Positions 37,536 to 48,268 of a DNA stretch of 64,000 nt are shown here, in pieces. The notes beneath the pieces are model-generated. The model searched no databases. It was given only the letters and a program-made list of their open reading frames with translations, and had not been told where the DNA came from. The position numbers and the translations under genes are program-made. The stretch comes from Arthrobacter crystallopoietes. Lineage in GTDB: Bacteria > Actinomycetota > Actinomycetes > Actinomycetales > Micrococcaceae. Numbering within the stretch: position 1 is the first letter of the stretch; each line of letters starts with the position of its first letter. The DNA is taken from assembly GCF_017603825.1 (NCBI RefSeq), contig NZ_CP072014.1, positions 3,596,001 through 3,660,000 on the forward strand. The letters are read 5' to 3'.

Positions 37536-40339
37536 TTCCGTGTCCTTGTCATCAGGATGAACCAGAGAATCACTGCCAGCACGCCGGCGGCCACCGCACG
37601 CAGCGCGGCATGCGGTGCCACGGCCAGGGAGACGCCGACGGCGCCGAGGACGGCCAGCGGCAGGGCCATCACCGCCAGCAGCCCCGCTTCGCTCCGCCGC
37701 AGCGAGAGCAGCAGCGTGGGAGTCCAGCCCATCGCCTCAAGAATGTCCCACTGCTCGCGTTTGCGGGCCAGATCGAAACGGCCGGTCATCAGGGTCAGCA
37801 CCAATGCCGTCACCACGCCGAGCACCGCCAGCGCGATGTTCACGCCGCCGGTCTGGCTGAGCGCCAGCGAGCCGAGCGCCGTGCTGCCGGCTGCCCGCGG
37901 GAGGTCGAGGATAACCGCCGCCAGTGCGCCGGCCGCCGCACCGAGCACACCGACGCCCACAACAACCGCTCCGGCGTTGAACCGGTTGGTGTTCACCTGC
38001 CGCAGCGCGAATTTCAGCGGCGTATCAATCATGGGCGCGGTGCCTGACGAGGACGGCGCATCACCGGCCGGCGGAACCGGCTTCAGCATCGCGGCCGAGA
38101 GGAAGGAGGCCGCGACATAGACGATGAGTACGACGCCGGAAACCACCAGCGTGGTCAGCGTGCGGCTGAAGGCGTTGACCACTACCGCCACGGCCAGCAG
38201 CGCCGCGGCGCCGACGAGCAGTTCGGCCAGGAACCACGAACGGATCCGGGGCCGAGTCCAGCCCATGGCGCGCAGGGTCACAGCTTCGGTACGGCGCGAG
38301 CGGGTGAACGCAACTGTGCTCGCTGCAGTCAGCAGCGCGGCTCCGCCCAGTGTCAGGAAGAGCAACGCCGAGCTGGCCTGGCCCAGTGAGCTCTGGACCG
38401 CCGAGGCAGCGCCCTGGCGGACCCAGGACTGGCTGACCGTACCCAGGTCGGTCACCGTTCCGTCGGCTTCCTGGTGGTACTCGGGTACATAGATGGAAAC
38501 GTCCTCACGGGCGGAGCCGGCAACAACCTGGACATCCAGGCCCAGGTCGCCGATGGCGGCCGCTACGGCATCGATGTTCGGTGCGGCATCGGCCCAACTG
38601 CCGCCGGCATCCACCCGGACGCGAACGGCGTCAATGACCGGATCGGTGTCCGAAGTTCCGCGCACGGCGGCCAGCCCGTTGAAGTCCGTGATGGCACCGG
38701 CGGACTGTACTGCCAGTCCCGCACCGCTAAGGCCCGGCTTGAGCTCGGTGTCGTCGACGCTGTTACCTTCGGCGTCTTCCGTCAGCGTCACCCGCGCCGG
38801 GTCGTAGCCGCCCAGCGGCAGGTAGTTCACGTCGCCGGCAGCATCGCGCACGGCATTGGCGTCGAAGGTGCCGTAGACAAACGGAAGGGGTGCGGCGGCG
38901 TCGGCCGGATCGTCCAGGCTGGTCCGGTAGGACTGCTCGTTGACCGGCTCGCGCTGGCTCTGGTCCGGCTCCAGTTGCCATTGCAGCGTCTTTTCCGGCA
39001 ACTCGTTGACGGTGACCCAGCCCTGCGGGGTGACCGTCTGTTCCACGCTGCCGTCCGGGTTGGCTTCGCCGGCCACGTACTCGGGAGTGGAGAGGAAGTC
39101 GGTGGTCCACTCGGCCGGCTGGTGCAGACCAGCGACAACCTGGACCCCGCCGGAGCCCAGCAGGTAGTTGTAATCCTCGCCACCGGGCCAGCGCAGCTGG
39201 AAAGGCTTGGAAGAGGCAAACGGGAGGTATTCCTCCCCCAGTTCCTTGCTGACAGTACCCACCTCCGCAACGGTATTGCCGGCGTCGTCAATCTCTTCGA
39301 TGTCAACGGAGTACGTCAGATCCAGATCGGTGCCGGAGCGGACCACCAGCGGGATCACCTTCGAATCCTCGGTCAGGGTTCCCGCTTCCACCGCCGCCCG
39401 GTACTGCGTCAGGAAGGGGCTCCAGAACCTGAACGGGTGCCCGTCGATTACGGCAGAGTCGGTGCCGTCGGCGAAGAGACCCGGCGTCATCTGCTGCGAG
39501 AACTTATCCCCCAGTTCCATGGCGCTGCGGCCCGACGGCGCTGGGGCCTTCGCCAGGGGCGCGAGGAAGCCGCCGGCCTCGCCCAGCAGTGCCTGCTCGG
39601 CGGCGGGGTCAACGGCTACAACGGTCTCGGTGATCTGGGGCAGCATCGGCAGTGCAACGGTGAGGTCAAAATCGCCGTGGGCACTGCCGCCGGCGGGGTC
39701 CGGGAACTTGATGCCCGTCTCCCCCTCCGGGGCCACCGTGCGCAGGCTGGTGCCGCCGGGAACCTTCAGTTCCTCGAGCTTGGCCTGACCCAGCGAACCT
39801 TCCGCCGCGGTTTCGAACAGGACAGTGTCGCTGACGCCGTTGGAGGTGACGGCCTTGGCCGTGATCCGGTAGTTCTTCGGTTCCTCGCTGAGCACGGAGT
39901 CCGGCTCAGGCCATTCCTCGGCCGGCACTGCATCGGTGATGTTCTGTTGTTCGAGGTAGCCTTCGATGTTTTCGTTGTAGCCCACGTAGTCCGTGGCCTT
40001 CAACTGGGGAAACTCGATGTCCTGCACAACCTTGGAGACCAGGCTTATCGGCGCCGCGACTCCAACATCGGCGAGGCCGCGGATCTGCCCGAGCTGTTCC
40101 TGGGTGATGCCGCCGGTACCGGAAACGTAGTCCGGCTGTTTCAGCGTGTCTGTATCCGGGCCCTTGCCTTCGGGGAGTACCAAGATGTCGTAGAGTCCCC
40201 GGGAGTTGGTATCCACTACCTGTCCCAGGGATGACTGGGCACGGTCCTGGATGAACACCGATAGCAGCATGGCCGCGACCAGGACCACTACCGTGACTAC
40301 GAGCGAGCGGCTACGCAAGAATCGTGCTGCTGCGTTCAA
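37532..40339 (-). CDS. Large FtsX/MacB-type ABC transporter permease
   Basis: About 935 residues with one N-terminal membrane helix (VTVVVLVAAMLLSVFI), a very large extracytoplasmic region of roughly 600 residues, and several C-terminal helices with FtsX-type arrangement (SSALLFLTLGGAALLTAASTVAF and others). A TTG start at 40339 is preferred: GGGGGA lies 6 bases upstream, and the next in-frame ATG (40423) would place the N-terminus inside the serA terminator. The size of the external domain suggests a mechanotransmission or lipoprotein/peptide-handling role; no substrate can be named. Confidence 0.78.
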   Translation of the reverse strand: MNAAARFLRSRSLVVTVVVLVAAMLLSVFIQDRAQSSLGQVVDTNSRGLYDILVLPEGKGPDTDTLKQPDYVSGTGGITQEQLGQIRGLADVGVAAPISLVSKVVQDIEFPQLKATDYVGYNENIEGYLEQQNITDAVPAEEWPEPDSVLSEEPKNYRITAKAVTSNGVSDTVLFETAAEGSLGQAKLEELKVPGGTSLRTVAPEGETGIKFPDPAGGSAHGDFDLTVALPMLPQITETVVAVDPAAEQALLGEAGGFLAPLAKAPAPSGRSAMELGDKFSQQMTPGLFADGTDSAVIDGHPFRFWSPFLTQYRAAVEAGTLTEDSKVIPLVVRSGTDLDLTYSVDIEEIDDAGNTVAEVGTVSKELGEEYLPFASSKPFQLRWPGGEDYNYLLGSGGVQVVAGLHQPAEWTTDFLSTPEYVAGEANPDGSVEQTVTPQGWVTVNELPEKTLQWQLEPDQSQREPVNEQSYRTSLDDPADAAAPLPFVYGTFDANAVRDAAGDVNYLPLGGYDPARVTLTEDAEGNSVDDTELKPGLSGAGLAVQSAGAITDFNGLAAVRGTSDTDPVIDAVRVRVDAGGSWADAAPNIDAVAAAIGDLGLDVQVVAGSAREDVSIYVPEYHQEADGTVTDLGTVSQSWVRQGAASAVQSSLGQASSALLFLTLGGAALLTAASTVAFTRSRRTEAVTLRAMGWTRPRIRSWFLAELLVGAAALLAVAVVVNAFSRTLTTLVVSGVVLIVYVAASFLSAAMLKPVPPAGDAPSSSGTAPMIDTPLKFALRQVNTNRFNAGAVVVGVGVLGAAAGALAAVILDLPRAAGSTALGSLALSQTGGVNIALAVLGVVTALVLTLMTGRFDLARKREQWDILEAMGWTPTLLLSLRRSEAGLLAVMALPLAVLGAVGVSLAVAPHAALRAVAAGVLAVILWFILMTRTRK

Positions 40340-40393
40340 CTGTATTCCCCCACATAAGGACTTGACGGTACGAAAAAGAGAGGAGATAAGCGC

Positions 40394-40438
40394 AAAGGCC
40401 CGTTGAGCCGATGCGAAAGCCAACTGCTCAACGGGCCT
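40394..40438 (-). terminator. Terminator after serA
   Basis: AGGCCCGTTGAGC and GCTCAACGGGCCT form a perfect 13-base stem around a 17-base loop, followed by TTTG on the minus strand, 14 bases past the serA stop. Confidence 0.85.
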
Positions 40439-40452
40439 GCACTACAGCTGGA

Positions 40453-42042
40453 TCAGTCTTGCAGGTCGACTGCCCGGGCCAGGGTTGCGCCGATGGTCTG
40501 GCGCAGTTCCTCCAGCAGATCCTGCGGCACAGAGCTGTCCACAGCCAGCAGCGCCAAGGCCTGCTTTTTGTCTTCGTTGCGGGATACCTGCATGCCGGCG
40601 ATGTTGATGTTGTGATTGCCCAGCAGCTGGCCGAGGGTGCCGATGACACCGGGGCGGTCATCGTAGGTGAAGACCAGCAGGTGCTCGCTGATCGGGATTT
40701 CAACTTCGTAGCCGTTGACGCACACGAGCTTCTGGATCTGCTTCGGGCCGGTCAGCGTGCCGGCAACGGAGATCTGGCTGCCGTCGGAGAGAGCACCGCG
40801 TACGGTCAGGACGTTCCGGTATTCCTCGGACTCGGAGGTGGTGATCAGCCGGGTGTTGATCCCGCGTTGTTCCGCCAGCACGGGCGCATTGACATAGGAG
40901 ACCTGTTCCGAAACGACGTCCTTGAAGACACCCTTCAGCGCAGCCAGTTCCAAGGCCTTGACATCCAGCTCGGCGATTTCGCCGGCCACCTCGACGTCGA
41001 TCTGGGTGACCGAGTCATGTGTCAGTGCAGTGAAGATGCGGCCGATCTTCTCGATCAGCGGGATGCCCGGGCGGACCTCGGGAGCAATGACGCCGCCGGC
41101 AACGTTGACCGCGTCGGGAACGAGTTCACCGGCGAGGGCCAGGCGCACGGACTTGGCCACGGAGACGCCTGCCTTTTCCTGTGCCTCCTCCGTGGAAGCG
41201 CCCAGGTGCGGGGTGACCACAACGTTATCGAGTGCGAAGAACGGAAGGTCGGTGCTGGGCTCCTTGACGAAAACGTCAATGGCAGCGCCGGCGATCTTGC
41301 CTTCCTTGAGGGCGGTGTAGAGCTCGTCCTCGTCGATCAGACCGCCGCGGGCGACGTTGACGATGTAGGCGGAAGGCTTCATCTTCTCGAAGGCCTCGGC
41401 GCCGATCATGCCGATGGTTTCGGGCGTCTTCGGCATGTGGATGGAGATGAAGTCCGACTGCTCAAGCAGCTCGTCCAGGCTCACCAGCTGGACGCCGAGC
41501 TGGGCGGCACGTGCGCTGGTGACGTACGGGTCGTAAGCGAGAATCTGGGTTTCGAAGGCCTGCAGGCGTGAAGCGATCAGGGCTCCGATCCGGCCGAGGC
41601 CGATGATGCCGACCTTCTTTTCGTAGAGCTCGGCACCCGTGTACTTCGAACGCTTCCATTCACCGTTCTTGAGTGCAGCATTGGCGGCCGGAATGTGGCG
41701 TGCCAGCGAGAGGATGTGCCCGACGGTCAGTTCAGCCGCGGAAACGATGTTCGACGTCGGCGCGTTGACCACCATGACGCCCGCCTGCGTCGCTGCTTTG
41801 ATGTCCACGTTGTCCAAGCCGACGCCGGCACGGGCGATGACCTTCAGATTCTTGGCTGCAGCGATGGCTTCCTCGTCCACCTTGGTGGCGGAACGGACCA
41901 GGATGGCATCTACATCTGCAATAGCGGAGAGCAGCTGGGAGCGGTCCGCCCCGTCTGTCTGGCGGATCTCGAAGTCGGGACCCAGTGCCTCGACGGTTGC
42001 GGGCGACAGTTCTTCGGCAAGGAGAACTACAGGTTTTTCCAC
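40453..42042 (-). CDS. serA: D-3-phosphoglycerate dehydrogenase
   Basis: First enzyme of serine synthesis. The 529-residue protein is the long actinobacterial form: an NAD-binding core with GIIGLGRIGALIASRLQAFE and NVARGGLIDEDEL, a middle allosteric substrate-binding domain, and a C-terminal ACT domain (LVFTYDDRPGVIGTLGQLLG) for serine feedback. It starts 155 bases after ilvC in the same direction but a strong hairpin intervenes, so it probably has its own promoter as well. Confidence 0.95.
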   Translation of the reverse strand: MEKPVVLLAEELSPATVEALGPDFEIRQTDGADRSQLLSAIADVDAILVRSATKVDEEAIAAAKNLKVIARAGVGLDNVDIKAATQAGVMVVNAPTSNIVSAAELTVGHILSLARHIPAANAALKNGEWKRSKYTGAELYEKKVGIIGLGRIGALIASRLQAFETQILAYDPYVTSARAAQLGVQLVSLDELLEQSDFISIHMPKTPETIGMIGAEAFEKMKPSAYIVNVARGGLIDEDELYTALKEGKIAGAAIDVFVKEPSTDLPFFALDNVVVTPHLGASTEEAQEKAGVSVAKSVRLALAGELVPDAVNVAGGVIAPEVRPGIPLIEKIGRIFTALTHDSVTQIDVEVAGEIAELDVKALELAALKGVFKDVVSEQVSYVNAPVLAEQRGINTRLITTSESEEYRNVLTVRGALSDGSQISVAGTLTGPKQIQKLVCVNGYEVEIPISEHLLVFTYDDRPGVIGTLGQLLGNHNINIAGMQVSRNEDKKQALALLAVDSSVPQDLLEELRQTIGATLARAVDLQD

Positions 42043-42099
42043 AGGGGTGTTCCTTCGCTGCGTTGCATGGTGGGGTGAGTACAGTCTAAGACCGACAAG

Positions 42100-42145
42100 G
42101 GGGCCGGACGCGCATTGTTAAGAATACCAATGTGCGTCCGGCCCC
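42100..42145 (-). terminator. Strong hairpin between ilvC and serA
   Basis: GGGGCCGGACGC-CATTG pairs with CAATG-GCGTCCGGCCCC with one internal mismatch, giving a stem of about 17 bases, 52 bases past the ilvC stop. The U-run is weak (CCTTGTC), so termination may be partial. Confidence 0.65.
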
Positions 42146-42196
42146 TATGCCGATTAATCCAGGTCTGCGTGCGGCGAGGAACGCCGCATGCGTTCC

Positions 42197-43258
<1,062 letters not shown>

Positions 43259-43771
43259 CTAGGCGGAACGCAGGGCGCGGTCGCTCATGGACCGGGAGCC
43301 GCGGCCGATGGCCAGCGTTCCTGATTGAACAATTTCGCGGATGCCAAACGGCTCAAGCACGGACAGCAGTGCGTTGAGCTTTTCGGCGGTGCCAGTGGCT
43401 TCCAGGACCAACGAGTCGGTAGACACGTCGACCACGGAAGCGCGGAAGAGATCTGCTGCCTGGGTTACTTGCAGCCGAGTCGCGGCATCCGCACGAACCT
43501 TGACCAAGATGTGGTCGCGTTGCACGGAGGATTCGGGAACCAGCTCGACAATCTTGATGACATTGATGAGCTTGTTCAGTTGCTTGGTGACCTGTTCCAG
43601 CAGATCACCTTCAGCTTCAACCACCACGGTAATGCGGGAGAACCCGGAGGTTTCCGTGGGGCCTACGGCCAAAGAATGGATGTTGAACGCCCGGCGGGCA
43701 AAGAGGCTGGCGACACGGGTCAGGACACCCGGAACGTCTTCAACCAGCACTGAAAGGGTATGGCGTGCCAT
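43259..43771 (-). CDS. ilvN: Acetolactate synthase small (regulatory) subunit
   Basis: Regulatory subunit that confers valine feedback on IlvB. The 170-residue protein has an N-terminal ACT domain (HTLSVLVEDVPGVLTRVASLFARRAFNIHSLAVG, here described in two overlapping blocks) and a C-terminal domain including KLNALLSVLEPFGIREIVQSG. It is 3 bases from the ilvB stop. Confidence 0.95.
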   Translation of the reverse strand: MARHTLSVLVEDVPGVLTRVASLFARRAFNIHSLAVGPTETSGFSRITVVVEAEGDLLEQVTKQLNKLINVIKIVELVPESSVQRDHILVKVRADAATRLQVTQAADLFRASVVDVSTDSLVLEATGTAEKLNALLSVLEPFGIREIVQSGTLAIGRGSRSMSDRALRSA

Positions 43772-43774
43772 TGA

Positions 43775-45676
43775 CTAGTCCTCTTCTTCCCATTCCGGGG
43801 TCATGTCGCGGGCGATCTGGATCAGGTCGTTGCTGACGCCCGAGGGCACCATCGGCCAGACCATGGAGTTGGGGCTGACGACGAAGTCGATCACCACCGG
43901 ACGGTCGTTGATTTCCAGCGCCTGCTTGATCGTCGCGTCGATGTCCTCGGCGCGTTCGCAGCGCAGCCCGACACAACCGTAGGCATCGGCCATCTTGACG
44001 AAATCCGGGATCCGGACCGTCTCGTGGCCGGTGTGCAGGTCGGTGTTGGAGTAGCGGCCGTCGTAGAACAGCGTCTGCCACTGCCGCACCATGCCGAGCG
44101 AGGAGTTGTTGATGACAGCAACCTTGATCGGAATGTTGTTCAGCGCGCAGGTTGCCAGCTCCTGGTTGGTCATCTGGAAGCAGCCGTCGCCATCGATCGA
44201 CCAGACCACCCGGTCCGGGTTGCCGACCTTGGCGCCCATGGCGGCAGGCACGGAATAACCCATGGTGCCCAGCCCGCCGGAGTTCAGCCAGGCCTGCGGC
44301 CGCTCGTACTTGATGAACTGGGCGCTCCACATCTGGTGCTGGCCCACGCCGGCGACGTAGACGCCCTCCGGACCGGTGAGTTCGCCGATGCGCTCGATGA
44401 CCTGCTGGGGCGCCATCAGGCCGTCGTCGGGCTCCGTGAAGCCCAGCGGGTAGGTGTTCTTCAGCCGGTTCACCTGGGTCCACCACTCGGTCAGATCCGG
44501 GGCTCCAACGGCGGCAAACCGTTCCCGGCAGGCCTGGGCGAGCTCCGGAATGATCTCCTTGACCGAACCGACGATCGGCACATCTGCCGTGCGGTTCTTC
44601 GAGATTTCGGCCGGGTCGATGTCGGCGTGGATGACCTTGGCGTCCGGGGCAAAGGTGCTCAGGACACCGGTCACCCGGTCATCGAACCGGGCACCCAGGG
44701 TGATGAGCAGGTCCGACTGCTGCAGCGCCGTGACGGCCGAGACCGAGCCGTGCATGCCCGGCATGCCGACATGCTGCGGGTGGGAATCGGGGAACACGCC
44801 GCGGGCCATCAACGTTGTGGCCACCGGCGCGCCAACCAGCTCCGCAAGTTCGAGCAGTTCCGGGGACGCATTGCCCTTGAGCACGCCGCCGCCGACGTAG
44901 AAGACGGGACGTTCCGCGGCCGCAATCAGCTTGGCTGCCTCCCGGACCTGCTTGGAGTGTCCGCGGACCACCGTGCGGTAGCCGGGAATGTCGATCTTCG
45001 GTGGCCAGGAGAACGTCACCTTCGCCTGCTGGCAATCCTTCGGGATGTCCACCAGGACGGGGCCGGGACGGCCGGTGGTGGCGATGTGGAATGCCTCGGC
45101 CAGCACCCGCGGAATGTCTTCCGGGTTCGTGACCAGGTAGGAGTGCTTGGTGATCGGCATGGTGATGCCGACAATGTCCGCTTCCTGGAAGGCGTCCGAG
45201 CCGATAACGCTGGTGGCTACCTGGCCGGTAATCGCCACCATCGGAACGGAGTCCATGTGGGCGTCCGCGATGGCCGTCACCAGGTTGGTGGCGCCGGGGC
45301 CGGAGGTGGCGATGCAGACGCCTGCCTTGCCGGTGACCATGGCGTAGCCCTGGGCGGCATGGCCTGCTCCCTGTTCATGGCGGACCAGGATGTGGTTAAT
45401 CTTGGTCGAGTCCATGAGCGGGTCGTAGGTGGGGAGGATGGCCCCGCCCGGCAACCCGAAGACGTCATCGACGCCCAGTTCTTCCAGTGAACGGACAACG
45501 GCTTGTGAGCCGGTCATTTCTGTGGGCGGCACGATGTTGTTGGGCCCCTGAACGGGGTTGACCGCATCCACGATGGAAGAGACAGAAGCAGCATCTTTGT
45601 TCTTGACAGCGTCGCTGGCCGCGGCCGGCGCTTTTTGGGCCATCAGCGAGGGGCTGATTGGCGATCCCTTACTCAT
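43775..45676 (-). CDS. ilvB: Acetolactate synthase large subunit
   Basis: Thiamine-diphosphate enzyme that makes acetolactate or acetohydroxybutyrate, the entry to Val/Leu/Ile synthesis. The 633-residue protein has the catalytic glutamate region [15 protein letters not shown], the FAD-binding middle domain and the ThDP motif [12 protein letters not shown] ... [10 protein letters not shown] 50-residue N-terminal extension precedes the conserved [19 protein letters not shown]. Expression is probably controlled by the leader peptide and hairpin at 45764-45878. Confidence 0.96.
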   Translation of the reverse strand: MSKGSPISPSLMAQKAPAAASDAVKNKDAASVSSIVDAVNPVQGPNNIVPPTEMTGSQAVVRSLEELGVDDVFGLPGGAILPTYDPLMDSTKINHILVRHEQGAGHAAQGYAMVTGKAGVCIATSGPGATNLVTAIADAHMDSVPMVAITGQVATSVIGSDAFQEADIVGITMPITKHSYLVTNPEDIPRVLAEAFHIATTGRPGPVLVDIPKDCQQAKVTFSWPPKIDIPGYRTVVRGHSKQVREAAKLIAAAERPVFYVGGGVLKGNASPELLELAELVGAPVATTLMARGVFPDSHPQHVGMPGMHGSVSAVTALQQSDLLITLGARFDDRVTGVLSTFAPDAKVIHADIDPAEISKNRTADVPIVGSVKEIIPELAQACRERFAAVGAPDLTEWWTQVNRLKNTYPLGFTEPDDGLMAPQQVIERIGELTGPEGVYVAGVGQHQMWSAQFIKYERPQAWLNSGGLGTMGYSVPAAMGAKVGNPDRVVWSIDGDGCFQMTNQELATCALNNIPIKVAVINNSSLGMVRQWQTLFYDGRYSNTDLHTGHETVRIPDFVKMADAYGCVGLRCERAEDIDATIKQALEINDRPVVIDFVVSPNSMVWPMVPSGVSNDLIQIARDMTPEWEEED

Positions 45677-45763
45677 CGGATTTCCTTTGCGGATCTTCTG
45701 TAATTTCGGATGTGCCTGCCGGTTCCCTGCAACGGGAGGGCCGGCTCTGTTCTCTTCTGCAAA

Positions 45764-45803
45764 TAAAAAAACCCCGTCGAGCCGGTTGGCTCCGATGGGG
45801 TTT
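45764..45803 (-). terminator. Attenuator hairpin of the ilvB leader
   Basis: On the minus strand AACCCCATCGGAGCC pairs with GGCTCGACGGGGTT (one mismatch, short loop) and is followed by seven T. It lies between the leader peptide stop and the ilvB start, 88 bases before ilvB, exactly where an attenuator is expected. Confidence 0.85.
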
Positions 45804-45833
45804 CGCGCGTGACGTGGTCTTACCAGCCGGGGC

Positions 45834-45878
45834 TTACGCCACGCGCTTGATAAGGACGACCACGGATACGTTCTGCAT
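45834..45878 (-). CDS. ilvB leader peptide ([14 protein letters not shown])
   Basis: A 14-codon open frame ending with TAA and reading [14 protein letters not shown], with seven of its fourteen codons for Val, Leu or Ile, including a run of five consecutive ones. It lies upstream of a terminator hairpin and ilvB. This is the standard pattern of a ribosome-mediated transcription attenuator: starvation for branched-chain amino acids would stall the ribosome and prevent the terminator. The ribosome site is weak and the predicted transcription start lies only a few bases before the ATG, so the leader may be leaderless. Too short to be found by length-based gene calling. Confidence 0.82.
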   Translation of the reverse strand: MQNVSVVVLIKRVA

Positions 45879-45887
45879 GACTTCAGT

Positions 45888-45914
45888 GTTCTACCACACA
45901 GATATCAGTGTCAA
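45888..45914 (-). promoter_or_regulatory. Probable ilvB promoter
   Basis: A consensus -35 box TTGACA (45909-45914) and a possible -10 box TAGAAC (45888-45893) with a short 15-base spacer. Transcription would begin near 45881, just before the leader-peptide ATG at 45878. The -10 assignment is uncertain. Confidence 0.45.
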
Positions 45915-45917
45915 CCG

Positions 45918-45933
45918 GAGACAACGTTGTCTC
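45918..45933. promoter_or_regulatory. 16-bp perfect palindrome upstream of the ilvB promoter
   Basis: GAGACAACGTTGTCTC lies 3 bases upstream of the TTGACA box. It overlaps TCTCATTATA, which shares ten bases (GTCTCATTAT) with the reverse strand of the leuC/ndgR operator. A binding site for a dimeric regulator is likely; the protein is not identified. Confidence 0.55.
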
Positions 45934-45984
45934 ATTATACGGACGTTGCTGTCCAGTTAGTGGACTCTCACCGGGTCCACCGCA

Positions 45985-46024
45985 AGGACGACGACGGCGG
46001 GTGGCTCCCCGCCGTCGTCGTCCT
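45985..46024 (-). terminator. Very stable hairpin after ilvD
   Basis: AGGACGACGACGGCGGG and CCCGCCGTCGTCGTCCT are perfectly complementary over 17 bases with a 6-base loop, immediately past the ilvD stop. No long U-run (TTGCGG), but the stem is among the strongest in the window. Confidence 0.75.
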
Positions 46025-46028
46025 GTGG

Positions 46029-47732
46029 TTAGCCGCAGTAAGCGCCGGTGGAGGCCGAGTGCACGAGCTTCGCGTACTTGGCCAGCACACCGGTGGTGAA
46101 CTTGGCCGGGAGCGGCTCCCAGCCGATCTTGCGGCCTTCGAGCTCGGCCTCGTCGACCAGCAGGTCGAAGCTGCGGGCCGCAATGTCCACCCGGATGCGG
46201 TCGCCGTCCATGACGAAGGCGATCGGACCGCCGTCCACTGCTTCCGGCGCCACGTGGCCGATGCACAGGCCGGTGGTGCCGCCGGAGAAGCGGCCGTCGG
46301 TCAGCAGGAGGACGTCCTTGCCCAGGCCGGCACCCTTGATCGCGCCGGTGATGGCCAGCATTTCGCGCATGCCCGGACCGCCCTTGGGGCCCTCGTAGCG
46401 GATAACGACGACGTCGCCCGCCTTGATTTCGCCGCGGTCCAGCGCTTCGAGCGCACCCTGCTCGCGTTCGAAGACACGGGCGTTGCCTTCGAAGACGTCG
46501 GCGTCGAAGCCCGCGCTCTTGACGACGGCGCCTTCGGGAGCCAGCGTGCCGTGCAGCACGGTGATGCCGCCGGTCTTGTGGATCGGGTTGTCCAGGGCGC
46601 GCAGGATCTTGCCGTCCAGGTCCGGCGGATTGATCTCCGCGAGGTTCTCCGCAACGGTCTTTCCCGTGACAGTCAGGCAGTCGCCGTGCAGCAGGCCGGC
46701 GTCCAGCAGTGCCTTCATGATGACCGGCACGCCGCCCATCTTGTCCACGTCGAACATTACGTAGCGGCCGAACGGCTTCAGGTCGCCCAGGTGCGGGATC
46801 TTGTCGCCAATGCGGTTGAAGTCCTCGAGCGTCAGGTCCACCTGCGCTTCGCGGGCGATCGCCAGCAGGTGCAGCACCGCGTTGGTGGAGCCGCCGAAAG
46901 CCATGGTGACGGCGATGGCGTTCTCAAAGGCCTTCTTGGTCATGATGTCGCGCGCGGTGATCCCCAGGCGCAGCAGGTTGACCACGGCCTCGCCGGACTG
47001 CCGGGCGAACATGTCGCGGCGGCGGTCGGCCGAGGGCGGGGCGGCGGAGCCCGGCAGGGACATGCCGAGGGCTTCGCCGATGCAAGCCATGGTGTTGGCG
47101 GTGTACATGCCGCCGCAGGCGCCTTCGCCCGGGCAGATCGCCCGCTCGATGGCGTCCAGGTCCTTCAGGCTCATCTTGCCTGCAGCACAGGCTCCGACGG
47201 CCTCAAAGGCGTCGATCAGGGTGACTTCCTTCTCCGAGCCGTCCTCCAGCTTGGCGAACCCGGGCATGATTGAGCCCGCATAGAGGAAGACGCTGGCGAG
47301 GTCCAGGCGCGCGGCAGCCATCAGCATGCCCGGCAGGGACTTGTCGCAACCGGCCAGCAGCACCGAGCCGTCGATCCGTTCGGCCTGCATCACTGTCTCC
47401 ACCGAGTCGGCGATGACCTCGCGGGAGACCAGCGAGAAGTGCATTCCCTCGTGCCCCATCGAAATGCCGTCCGAAACGGAGATGGTGCCGAACTGCATCG
47501 GGAACCCGCCGCCGGAGTGGACGCCTTCCTTGGCGCCCTGGGCCAGCCGGTTCAGCGATAGATTGCAGGGGGTGATTTCGTTCCAGGAACTGGCGACACC
47601 GATCTGCGGCTTGGCAAAATCGTCATCCCCCATTCCCACTGCTCGGAACATTCCGCGCGCCGGTGCTGCGTGAATGCCGTCGGTGACTACCCGGCTACGG
47701 GGCTTGATATCAGGAGTTACGTCCGCGCTCAT
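46029..47732 (-). CDS. ilvD: Dihydroxy-acid dehydratase
   Basis: Third step of Val/Ile synthesis, an iron-sulphur dehydratase. The 567-residue protein has cluster cysteines in [20 protein letters not shown] and [15 protein letters not shown]. Its C-terminal part includes ITDGRFSGG-like [23 protein letters not shown]. The ATG at 47732 ([14 protein letters not shown]) follows the family; an upstream in-frame start at 47795 adds unrelated residues. It is upstream of ilvB but a strong terminator and a separate leader divide them. Confidence 0.95.
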   Translation of the reverse strand: MSADVTPDIKPRSRVVTDGIHAAPARGMFRAVGMGDDDFAKPQIGVASSWNEITPCNLSLNRLAQGAKEGVHSGGGFPMQFGTISVSDGISMGHEGMHFSLVSREVIADSVETVMQAERIDGSVLLAGCDKSLPGMLMAAARLDLASVFLYAGSIMPGFAKLEDGSEKEVTLIDAFEAVGACAAGKMSLKDLDAIERAICPGEGACGGMYTANTMACIGEALGMSLPGSAAPPSADRRRDMFARQSGEAVVNLLRLGITARDIMTKKAFENAIAVTMAFGGSTNAVLHLLAIAREAQVDLTLEDFNRIGDKIPHLGDLKPFGRYVMFDVDKMGGVPVIMKALLDAGLLHGDCLTVTGKTVAENLAEINPPDLDGKILRALDNPIHKTGGITVLHGTLAPEGAVVKSAGFDADVFEGNARVFEREQGALEALDRGEIKAGDVVVIRYEGPKGGPGMREMLAITGAIKGAGLGKDVLLLTDGRFSGGTTGLCIGHVAPEAVDGGPIAFVMDGDRIRVDIAARSFDLLVDEAELEGRKIGWEPLPAKFTTGVLAKYAKLVHSASTGAYCG

Positions 47733-47820
47733 GACTTCGATTCTATGGCCAGCCCCGCTGCGCTCATGACCATGTGACACGCAGGCGCAACACAATGGAG
47801 CGGTTCCCTAGGATGGAAAC

Positions 47821-48264
47821 ATGCACCCCACCACGCCCACCAGCGACGAACTCAAGGACATCCTGAGCGGCATTTTCGACGCCCAGATCCCCAACCACGG
47901 CGACTACAACCTGGTTTTCGGCAGTACAGGGGCAGACCGGACGGCCCAGTCACCGACGGGTTCGAGGAAGGGCCGGTATTACGTCATCGGTTATCGCTGG
48001 CGCCCGCAAGAGCTGATCGTCGCTCCGTTCAACGGGCCCACACTCACGGCCGGAAGCACCCCCGTGGCGATCAACATGACCAACCTCTCCCACGCCGTCC
48101 AGCTGGCCGAGGGTGACTACGAAGTCGGCACGAGCACGGGAAAAACCTTCCGGTTCACCGTCCAGAGCCGTGGCCTGCTGCCGATTCCCGGGTACGTTAT
48201 CGAGCAGGAAGAGGACCAAGCGGACTTCCGCAGCTTCATGGCCGGCCTGCTCGAAGTCGCCTAA
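47821..48264 (+). CDS. Conserved hypothetical protein
   Basis: A 147-residue soluble protein that I do not recognise. It has alternating beta-type segments (YYVIGYRWRPQELIVAPF, STPVAINMTNLSHAVQLAEGDYEVGTSTGKTFRFTV) and no signal peptide. It diverges from ilvD (88 bases) and converges on a hydroxyacid dehydrogenase gene with a 4-base gap. Its codon use and spacing look like a genuine gene. Confidence 0.6.
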   Translation: MHPTTPTSDELKDILSGIFDAQIPNHGDYNLVFGSTGADRTAQSPTGSRKGRYYVIGYRWRPQELIVAPFNGPTLTAGSTPVAINMTNLSHAVQLAEGDYEVGTSTGKTFRFTVQSRGLLPIPGYVIEQEEDQADFRSFMAGLLEVA

Positions 48265-48268
48265 GTAC

